A DNA stretch of 64,000 nt, from NCBI GenBank assembly GCA_964517465.1, contig CAZFEK010000009.1, forward strand, positions 26,816 to 90,815, given 5' to 3'. Origin of the DNA: JACPUX01 sp964517465 (GTDB taxonomy: Bacteria > Pseudomonadota > Gammaproteobacteria > Burkholderiales > Casimicrobiaceae). Positions 8,424 to 14,337 of this stretch are shown in pieces (positions within the stretch are counted from its first letter, which is position 1; each line of letters starts with the position of its first letter). The notes under the pieces are model-generated. The model was given only the letters and a program-made list of their open reading frames with translations. It had not been told where the DNA came from and did not search any database. Position numbers and translations under genes: made by a program.

Positions 8424-9565
8424 CGCCGGTTCTCCGCCAAAACCTTGGTGACGGTTTGGCAAACGCGCTCGACGTCGCTGAAACTCATGCGCGTGAATAA
8501 GGGCAGGGTCACGGTGCGGGCGCCGATGCGCTCGCAATGCGGGAAATCCCCTTCGCGATAACCGAAGCCGCGGTATAGCGTGGCAAGGTGCAGCGGCTCG
8601 TAAGAGACACCGGTGCCGATTCCTTGCTGCTGCATACGCTCGCGAAACTCCGCCCGGGAGATGGACATTTGCTCGAGCGGCAGCAGCGGCGCGAACAGGT
8701 TCCAACTGTGCCCGGCCTCATCTGCCGGATGCCCGCGGCAAGGCAGCTCACAAGGCGGATCGGTCTGCCAGCAGCGGAAATAATGCGCCACCAGTTCGCG
8801 CCGCCGGGCGTTGAACTCTTCAATGCGGGCCAACTGGCCCAGCCCGACGCGGGCGTTGACATCGGGCAGGTTGAACTTGCCGCCGGCGACCGCCACGTCG
8901 CGGGTCTTGTCCGGCTTGGGAGTAATGCCGTGAAAACGCAAAATCTCGATTTGCCGCGCTTCTTCCGGCGTGTTGACGACCAACGCCCCGCCTTCGATGC
9001 TGGTGAGGTTCTTGTTGGGGTGAAAACTGAACACGGTGATATCGCCAAAGCTGCCGATGCGCTGGCCGCGCCAACTCGATCCGATCGCCAGCGCGGCATC
9101 TTCGATGACTCGAAGCCGGTGTTTGCGGGCCAGTTCGTAGAGCGCGTCCATGTCGACCGGGAGCCCGGCGAAATGAGTGGGCAGAATTGCTTTGGTGCGC
9201 GGCGTGATGGCCCGCTCGCAAGCGGCCAGATCGAGGTTGCGAGTGGCCGGCTCGACATCCACGAAGACCGGCCTGGCTCCGACCTTGACGATCATGTTGG
9301 CGGCGGCAAAAAAAGTTTGCGCCGAAGAGATCACTTCGTCCCCCGGGCCGATTCCGCAAAGCTGCAGCGCCACCTCCAGCCCGGCGGTAGCCGAGGTCAG
9401 GACGCGCGTCGGACGACCTCCGAAGTAGTCCGAAAGCGCCTTTTCGAAGTTCAGCACTTGGGGGCCGGACGCGATCCATGCCGAGCGCAAAACTTCCGCC
9501 ACCCCGGCGATCGTTGTTTCGTCGATGTCGGGGCGCGCGAAGGGCAAAAAGGGCAGCTCACTCAT
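8420..9565 (-). CDS. arnB: UDP-4-amino-4-deoxy-L-arabinose--oxoglutarate aminotransferase ArnB
   Basis: 381-residue PLP-dependent DegT/DnrJ/EryC1-family aminotransferase that converts UDP-Ara4O to UDP-L-Ara4N using glutamate. It begins MSELPFLPFARPDIDETTIA. The PLP-binding lysine lies in FSFHPNKNLTSIEGGALVVN, the family's HPxKxxTxxEGG motif, and the cofactor Asp region reads RVIEDAALAIGSSW. The start at 9565 is fixed by alignment; the track to 9721 upstream is out of the family. The gene end overlaps the arnC start, and its start overlaps the downstream end of the small transporter gene by eight bases only in non-coding register, so the cluster is tightly packed. Confidence 0.95.
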   Translation of the reverse strand: MSELPFLPFARPDIDETTIAGVAEVLRSAWIASGPQVLNFEKALSDYFGGRPTRVLTSATAGLEVALQLCGIGPGDEVISSAQTFFAAANMIVKVGARPVFVDVEPATRNLDLAACERAITPRTKAILPTHFAGLPVDMDALYELARKHRLRVIEDAALAIGSSWRGQRIGSFGDITVFSFHPNKNLTSIEGGALVVNTPEEARQIEILRFHGITPKPDKTRDVAVAGGKFNLPDVNARVGLGQLARIEEFNARRRELVAHYFRCWQTDPPCELPCRGHPADEAGHSWNLFAPLLPLEQMSISRAEFRERMQQQGIGTGVSYEPLHLATLYRGFGYREGDFPHCERIGARTVTLPLFTRMSFSDVERVCQTVTKVLAENRR

Positions 9566-9572
9566 GGCGAAA

Positions 9573-9950
9573 TCAGGCCTCGCGTGCGACCAGGTAAACG
9601 CCGATGACGATGAAACCCATACCCAGCCAGGCCGTTGACGTAAGGGGCGTTTCGCCGAGAAGTTTCCATGCTGCCAAGGCGTTGATGACATAACCGATGG
9701 ATAGCATGGGATAGGCCACACTCACCGGCACGCGCGAGAGCGCCATGATCCAAACCACCAGGCTGATGGCATAACAGGCAAACCCGCCGATGAAGCGCGG
9801 TTCGGTGCCTATGGCCCAACTCATGCTCCACCAGTTCTCGCGCGTGAAGCTGATCACACCCAGGGTCTGCGTCCCGGCTTTCAGGAAGAGCTGCGCCGCC
9901 GCATTGAGCAGCACGCCCAACAAAATGAGTGCCAAGCTGCCCCAGCTCAT
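9573..9950 (-). CDS. arnE: ArnE/ArnF-like SMR-fold flippase subunit
   Basis: 125 residues with four hydrophobic helices (SWGSLALILLGVLLNAAAQL, FIGGFACYAISLVVWIMAL, VAYPMLSIGYVINALAAW, STAWLGMGFIVIGVYLV), the EamA/small-multidrug-resistance fold. In the arn pathway ArnE and ArnF together flip undecaprenyl-phosphate-L-Ara4N to the periplasmic face. Only one such gene is visible here, so it may act as a homodimer, or its partner is elsewhere. The NAAAQLFLKAGTQTL start resembles ArnE/ArnF rather than EmrE. Its ATG overlaps the arnT stop by four bases. Confidence 0.85.
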   Translation of the reverse strand: MSWGSLALILLGVLLNAAAQLFLKAGTQTLGVISFTRENWWSMSWAIGTEPRFIGGFACYAISLVVWIMALSRVPVSVAYPMLSIGYVINALAAWKLLGETPLTSTAWLGMGFIVIGVYLVAREA

Positions 9951-11599
9951 CGCTTGGCCACGATGGTGAAGCGCGGATTAGACCCCAGCACGCGATGCGC
10001 CAGCCCATGCCTTGCCAAAATGCCGTAAGCCTCAGTTTGCACCAGCGCGTAGGCCTGCTCATGCTCCCGCCACCGGGCCGCGAACTCATCGAAGCGTGCG
10101 ATCCCGCTTGCGGGTTCGAGGTCGAGGCCGAGCGAAAACTCGTCCCGATACTCGACCAGGGTTACCGTGCGCCGAAGATAGAAAGGGAGGGTCTGGTCGT
10201 AGGTCAACACGCTGTAGAAGGGCAGGTCGGCCCGCAGCGGGCCTTCTTGGCTTTGAATGTTGCGCACGAGATGATACGACGATTTCACCGGCGACAGCGA
10301 ATCGTGCCCCAAAGCGGCCAGGCTGGACGCCAAAAAACCGGCCAAAGCGAGGGCCAGCACGCTGGCAACGAACCGCTGCACCTGGGCGAAGACGATCGCC
10401 AAGAAACCGCCGGCGGCAAGGCACAGGCTCGCCGCTTCGAGCCAGGGCACATAGTGCTGGTACAGGGCCAGCGGCGCGTCGGCGCGGGACTGGATACTGA
10501 CTTCCTCGGCCATGATGAACCCGGCTACCCCCAGGGCGGCCAGCGGCAGGGCCAGCACCCCCAAGGCCGGGGTTTCGGTCTGCGCGATGCGCTTGGCGAG
10601 CAGCAGAGCCAGCGCCGGAAACATCGGGAGTATGTAGGACGGCAGTTTCGAGCTCGAGAGGCTGAAGAAGACCAGGAGGAAGACCGCCCAGATCACCAGC
10701 AATCGTTCGGGGGAGAACTCGTCTGCTTTATTCAGGCGGGGCCACCAGCCCCAGAAGTAGGCCAGGAAGTGCGGCAACCAAGGCAGCAGGCCGGCAGCCA
10801 GCATAGGCAAGAAATAGTGCCAGGCCCCTTCGCGCTGATGGCCCGGCAGCAGGTAGCGCTCGAAGTGTTCGTGGATGAAGAAGAAGCGCGCGAACTCCGG
10901 ATTGGCTCGCGCGCACAGCAGGAACCAGGGGGCGGCAATCAGCAAAAAGAGTCCCAGGCCGCGAACGATCTCCAGGCGTTTCCAAAGTGCCCAGTTGCGG
11001 CAGATCAGGCTATAGAGCAGCAGTGCCGTCCCTGGGATGACCAGTCCGACCAATCCCTTGGAGAGCACGGCCAGCGCCATGCCGACCCAAGTTGCGAGCA
11101 TCCACCGCCTTTGCCGGGACGAGCCCGCGGGTGCATGCTGTCCCAAGATGAAGGCGCAAAGCGCAAGCGTCAGAAAAGCCGATAGCCCCGCGTCGAGCGA
11201 GAGGTAGTGGCTGTTCACCACGTGCCAGCTCATGCTCCCCAGCAAGGCGAAGGCGATCACCCCTGAGGCTTCGCCCCATAGTCGAAAAGCGGTGTAGCCC
11301 ACCAACAGGACAGCGAGAAACCCGGTGAGGGCCGGCCAGAGCCGCGCGGCCCAGTGCTTTTCGCCAAAGGTGCGAAAGGCGAGCGCAGTGGCCCAATACT
11401 GCAGGGGCGGCTTTTCGAAATATTTGAGACCGTTCAAGCGCGGCGTGACGAAGTCGCCGGAAACCGCCATCTCGCGGGCGATTTCTGCATAGCGGCCTTC
11501 ATCCGGGCGGATCAGTTTCCGGTAATCGAGCGTGCCGAACCAGATTCCGGCGAACAAGAGCAACAAGGCAAGCAGCGTGCGCCGGCTTGGGCTGGGCAT
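9947..11599 (-). CDS. arnT: Undecaprenyl phosphate-alpha-L-Ara4N lipid A transferase ArnT
   Basis: 550-residue family 39 glycosyltransferase that transfers L-Ara4N to lipid A phosphates on the periplasmic side, lowering binding of polymyxins and cationic peptides. After the first membrane helix (TLLALLLLFAGIWFGTL) comes the catalytic first periplasmic loop KLIRPDEGRYAEIAREM, with the conserved Asp-Glu pair, then YFEKPPLQYW, typical of ArnT. About a dozen hydrophobic segments follow, then a soluble C-terminal domain (from about residue 430). It is the first gene of the cluster. A -10-like TAGAAT on the minus strand (11656-11651) lies in the divergent region shared with the cysS leader; no PmrA box was recognised. 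Confidence 0.95.
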   Translation of the reverse strand: MPSPSRRTLLALLLLFAGIWFGTLDYRKLIRPDEGRYAEIAREMAVSGDFVTPRLNGLKYFEKPPLQYWATALAFRTFGEKHWAARLWPALTGFLAVLLVGYTAFRLWGEASGVIAFALLGSMSWHVVNSHYLSLDAGLSAFLTLALCAFILGQHAPAGSSRQRRWMLATWVGMALAVLSKGLVGLVIPGTALLLYSLICRNWALWKRLEIVRGLGLFLLIAAPWFLLCARANPEFARFFFIHEHFERYLLPGHQREGAWHYFLPMLAAGLLPWLPHFLAYFWGWWPRLNKADEFSPERLLVIWAVFLLVFFSLSSSKLPSYILPMFPALALLLAKRIAQTETPALGVLALPLAALGVAGFIMAEEVSIQSRADAPLALYQHYVPWLEAASLCLAAGGFLAIVFAQVQRFVASVLALALAGFLASSLAALGHDSLSPVKSSYHLVRNIQSQEGPLRADLPFYSVLTYDQTLPFYLRRTVTLVEYRDEFSLGLDLEPASGIARFDEFAARWREHEQAYALVQTEAYGILARHGLAHRVLGSNPRFTIVAKR

Positions 11600-11671
11600 G
11601 AGGGGGCAAACGCTCGACGCGCTGGGTTGAGGGATGGGCGAAGCGCCCGCATTCTATCATCTCGTGGCACC

Positions 11672-11701
11672 TTGACCCTTCCCCGCCCGCGCCCTTACCA
11701 T
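11672..11701 (+). promoter_or_regulatory. Predicted sigma70 promoter for cysS leader transcript
   Basis: TTGACC (11672-11677, five of six bases of the -35 consensus) is followed after 18 bases by TACCAT (11696-11701, four of six of the -10 consensus). The expected transcription start, about seven bases downstream, falls at or next to the ATG at 11708, so the leader ORF would be translated from a leaderless or nearly leaderless mRNA. No Shine-Dalgarno precedes that ATG, which agrees. This is prediction from hexamers only. Confidence 0.45.
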
Positions 11702-11707
11702 AGCCTC

Positions 11708-11788
11708 ATGTCTCTCCCAACAAACCCAGTGGCCTGTTGTTGTCGGATCGGTCGGTGTTCCCGGCGGTCGCAGGCTCGCGCGCGCTGA
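11708..11788 (+). CDS. Cysteine-rich leader peptide upstream of cysS
   Basis: A 26-codon ORF reading MSLPTNPVACCCRIGRCSRR then SQARAR and a TGA stop. Codons 10, 11 and 12 are TGT-TGT-TGT and codon 17 is TGT: four Cys codons in 26 is far above expectation, and they sit just before an RNA switch preceding the gene for cysteinyl-tRNA synthetase. The peptide itself probably has no function; ribosome stalling at the Cys codons when charged tRNA-Cys is scarce would be the signal, as in classical amino-acid attenuators. Annotation pipelines would miss it because the same frame is open far upstream. The ORF ends 82 bases before the cysS ATG. Confidence 0.7.
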   Translation: MSLPTNPVACCCRIGRCSRRSQARAR

Positions 11789-11825
11789 ATCTTCGGCGTA
11801 AAGTCAACGGAGTCCACGGCCGCCG
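11762..11825 (+). promoter_or_regulatory. Predicted antiterminator pairing of the cysS attenuator
   Basis: CGGCGGTCG (11762-11770, codons 19-21 of the leader ORF) can pair with CGGCCGCCG (11817-11825): nine consecutive pairs with one G-U wobble. The second segment contains eight of the nine bases of the 5' arm of the terminator hairpin, so the two structures exclude each other. A ribosome stalled at codons 10-12 would leave 11762-11770 free and favour the antiterminator; a ribosome moving through to the stop would allow the terminator. I did not compute folding energies. Confidence 0.55.
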
Positions 11826-11848
11826 TAAGCAAAACGGCGGCCTTTTTT
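11818..11848 (+). terminator. Intrinsic terminator/attenuator hairpin before cysS
   Basis: A perfect nine-base-pair stem GGCCGCCGT (11818-11826) / ACGGCGGCC (11834-11842) with a seven-base loop is followed directly by six T residues (11843-11848). It stands 22 bases before the cysS ATG, inside the transcription unit rather than at its end; nothing upstream on this strand needs a terminator except the leader ORF. It therefore reads as the terminator arm of an attenuator. Confidence 0.8.
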
Positions 11849-11870
11849 ATTTTTGTGCATCGGATCTTTC

Positions 11871-13247
11871 ATGGAACTGCAGCTCTACGACACCTATACC
11901 CGCAGCCAGCGGCCTTTCGTGCCCATTCATCCCGGCGAGGTGGGTTTGTACACCTGCGGCCCCACGGTGTACGACTATGCCCATATCGGCAATTTGCGCA
12001 CCTACCTCTTCGAGGACGGCTTGAAGCGGGTGCTGAAGTGGAACGGCTACCGGGTGCATCATGTGATGAACATCACCGATGTGGGGCATTTGGTCTCCGA
12101 TGCCGATACCGGCAACGACAAAATGGAAGAAGGCGTCAAGCGCACCGGCAAGACCGCTTGGGAGATCGCCGCGCTATACACCGAGGCCTTCCGGGCCGAC
12201 ATGAAGGCGCTCAACATCGAAGAGCCCGAAACCTGGTGCCGCGCTACCGACCACATCGCCGAGCAGATCGCCTTCGTGCAGGATTTGGAGGCCAAGGGTT
12301 TTACCTACCGCACCGGCGACGGTATTTATTTCGACACCGCGAAGCTCTCCGACTACGGTTACCTCGGACGGCTCGATACCGCAGGGCAGGAGGCCGGCAT
12401 ACGCGTCGATTTGGGCGACAAACGCCACCCCACGGACTTTGCTTTGTGGAAATTCAGCCCCGAGAACGAAAAGCGGCAGATGGAATGGCCTAGCCCCTGG
12501 GGCGTGGGTTTTCCCGGCTGGCATATCGAATGCTCGGCGATGGCGCAAAAATATCTGGGCGACCTGTTCGACATTCACTGCGGCGGTGAAGACCACATCA
12601 AGGTGCACCACACCAATGAGATCGCGCAGACCGAAGCGCGCTGCGGCACGCGCTTGGCGAACTATTGGCTGCATGGCTATTTCTTGCAGCTCAACCAAGC
12701 GAAGATGGCCAAAAGCGCGGGCGGTTTCTTGCGCGTGCAGACTTTGATCGATCACGCTTACGATCCGCTGGCCTATCGCTACCTGTGCCTCACCGCACAT
12801 TACCGCACCCAGCTCAATTTCTCCTGGGATGCACTCGACGCGGCAGTCACGGCTTTTGAGCGGCTGCGTTTGGCGACTTTCAAGCTGGGCTCGGCCGGCG
12901 CACCGGACCCCGGCTTGGTACAGCGTTTCGCCGCCGAGATCAATGACGACCTCAATTTCCCGCGCGCCCTCGCGCTCGCTTGGGAAGTGTTGAGAAACGA
13001 TCTTCCCGATGCGGTCAAGAAAGGCACGCTGCTCAAGTTCGACGAAGCGCTGGGCCTCTCGCTCGCCTCGTGGATGCCGCGCGAGGAAGAGGCGCCGACC
13101 GCAGTGCAAGAGCTCGCTCGAGCGCGCTGGGAGGCCAAGAAGGCAAAAGACTTCGCCGCTGCCGACCGACTGCGCGGCGAGATTCAGGCCGCCGGCTGGG
13201 AGGTGGAAGATCAGCCCGGCGGCTACAAGCTGAAACGTTCGCGCTGA
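11871..13247 (+). CDS. cysS: Cysteinyl-tRNA synthetase
   Basis: 458-residue class I synthetase that charges tRNA-Cys. The N-terminus MELQLYDTYTRSQRPFVPIH leads to the zinc-binding Cys and HIGH-type signature in LYTCGPTVYDYAHIGNLRTY. Further zinc ligands lie in FPGWHIECSAM and the downstream GGEDHIKVHHTNEIAQTEA. The KMSKS motif is KMAKSAGG. A C-terminal anticodon-binding helical region ends WEVEDQPGGYKLKRSR. The start at 11871 matches the family; the GTG at 11853 lies too close to the terminator T-run and lacks homology. No strong Shine-Dalgarno is visible. It appears to be controlled by a Cys-codon attenuator just upstream. Confidence 0.97.
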   Translation: MELQLYDTYTRSQRPFVPIHPGEVGLYTCGPTVYDYAHIGNLRTYLFEDGLKRVLKWNGYRVHHVMNITDVGHLVSDADTGNDKMEEGVKRTGKTAWEIAALYTEAFRADMKALNIEEPETWCRATDHIAEQIAFVQDLEAKGFTYRTGDGIYFDTAKLSDYGYLGRLDTAGQEAGIRVDLGDKRHPTDFALWKFSPENEKRQMEWPSPWGVGFPGWHIECSAMAQKYLGDLFDIHCGGEDHIKVHHTNEIAQTEARCGTRLANYWLHGYFLQLNQAKMAKSAGGFLRVQTLIDHAYDPLAYRYLCLTAHYRTQLNFSWDALDAAVTAFERLRLATFKLGSAGAPDPGLVQRFAAEINDDLNFPRALALAWEVLRNDLPDAVKKGTLLKFDEALGLSLASWMPREEEAPTAVQELARARWEAKKAKDFAAADRLRGEIQAAGWEVEDQPGGYKLKRSR

Positions 13248-13271
13248 ACGGCGCCGCCGGCCTCTCCAGGC

Positions 13272-13317
13272 AAAAAAGAGCGGATCCGGGGGGCACATCG
13301 TGCCGCGGCGGATCCGC
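13272..13317 (-). terminator. Terminator for the minus-strand two-component operon
   Basis: GCGGATCCG (13280-13288) pairs with CGGATCCGC (13309-13317), and inside it GGCAC (13292-13296) pairs with GTGCC (13300-13304). Read on the minus strand, the hairpin is followed by CTC and six T residues (complement of AAAAAA at 13272-13277). It could also act on cysS transcripts from the other side, though it lacks a T-run in that direction. Confidence 0.65.
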
Positions 13318-13702
13318 CATGGGGACCCACGTCGAGGAGAGTCATTCGGTGGGTAAGAAAGCGGTCACTCGGGGACTTGGGCATAACATCCTGGCGGCTT
13401 CGGCCGGATTCGCCTGGCCTTGCCTTTGGGCGGCCAGCATTTCGCTGACCGGACGCTAGTCCCGCCCGCTGGCCCGCATCCCGAACCGGTCGCTGGGGCT
13501 CACTCCAGCGCCCCGCAGGATTCTCAAGCAAAACCCGTTCCGTCAATTACATTGTCATTGAATTCCAATGACAATTGCATAGATGGTGATGGTCTGGAAC
13601 TGCCGCAGGGGGGCAGGAATGGCGTTTTTGCGGCGCCGTTTCCGCCGCCTGAGCCGGTCCATCCAGAACCAAAGTGGATCGCAGAACGCCGCGTTTTGCC
13701 CG
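13318..13702. other. Intergenic region between cysS and the response-regulator gene
   Basis: No convincing gene was found in these 385 bases. Short frames on the plus strand (for example from 13583) run straight into the antisense of the response regulator and have no recognisable product. The one structured element is the inverted repeat at 13552-13574, described separately. The stretch lies beyond the 3' ends of both flanking genes. Confidence 0.5.
13552..13574. repeat. Perfect 9-bp inverted repeat, candidate operator
   Basis: TTGTCATTG (13552-13560) and CAATGACAA (13566-13574) are exact reverse complements separated by AATTC. The element is A+T rich, in contrast with its surroundings, and has the 23-base size of a dimeric regulator site. 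It is not followed by a T-run on either strand, so a terminator is unlikely. No gene starts within 130 bases, leaving its target unclear. Confidence 0.5.
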
Positions 13703-14335
13703 CTAATCTCCGGTGGGGAGTTTCCCGCCTTGGGCGACCACCACTTGCTGCACCAGATCAGCGACCGAGCGCGCGCCGAGCTTCTCCATCACCCGGGCGC
13801 GGTGCACTTCCACCGTCTTGATGCTGATGTCTAGGCTGTCGGCGATGATTTTGTTGAGCTTGCCGGCAACCACCATGTCCATCACCTCGCGCTCGCGCGG
13901 CGTGAGGCTGGCAAGCTTGTGCTGCGCCTTTTCGCGTTCGGCCCGCTCCAGGCGCTGGCGGGCATCGAGGGTCAGGCAACGCTCGATGATTTCCAGAAGA
14001 TCATTTTCGGCGAAAGGTTTCTCGATGAAATCGACCGCCCCCTTTTTGAGCGCGGCAACCGCCATGGGCACTTCGCCATGGCCGGTGATGAAAACGATGG
14101 GCAAAGTCACCGCCGCGGCATTGAGCCGGTCATGCAGTTCCAAGCCGCTCATGCCCGGCATGCGCACGTCGAGAATCAAGCAGCCCGGCCGCTGCGCGTC
14201 GTAGGCGGCGAGGAAAGCTTCGCCCGAGGCATAGGTGGCGACTTTGAAGTCCATCGATTCGAGCAGCCAATGCAAAGAATCCCGCATGGCTTCATCATCG
14301 TCGACCACGAAAACGGTGGCATCGAGTCGGGACAT
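13703..14335 (-). CDS. FixJ/LuxR-family two-component response regulator
   Basis: 210 residues. The receiver domain begins ATVFVVDDDEAMRDSLHWLL, with the phosphoacceptor Asp56 in CLILDVRMPGMSGLEL, Thr in VFITGHGEVPM and Lys in VDFIEKPF. The C-terminal LuxR-type helix-turn-helix is SLTPREREVMDMVVAGKLNK...DISIKTVEVHRARVMEKLGA. It is the partner of the adjacent kinase, with two bases between the genes. FixJ-type regulators activate transcription once phosphorylated; candidate targets are the two neighbouring binding-protein genes. A hairpin with a T-run lies downstream at 13272-13317. Confidence 0.93.
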   Translation of the reverse strand: MSRLDATVFVVDDDEAMRDSLHWLLESMDFKVATYASGEAFLAAYDAQRPGCLILDVRMPGMSGLELHDRLNAAAVTLPIVFITGHGEVPMAVAALKKGAVDFIEKPFAENDLLEIIERCLTLDARQRLERAEREKAQHKLASLTPREREVMDMVVAGKLNKIIADSLDISIKTVEVHRARVMEKLGARSVADLVQQVVVAQGGKLPTGD

Positions 14336-14337
14336 GA

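Noticed and set aside
11818..11848. Treating the hairpin before cysS as an ordinary gene-end terminator
   Set aside because: No plus-strand gene ends upstream of it apart from the Cys-rich leader ORF, and it is inside the cysS transcription unit.
13420..13834. Short plus-strand frames after cysS
   Set aside because: No ribosome-binding site or domain, and they run into the antisense of the response regulator.
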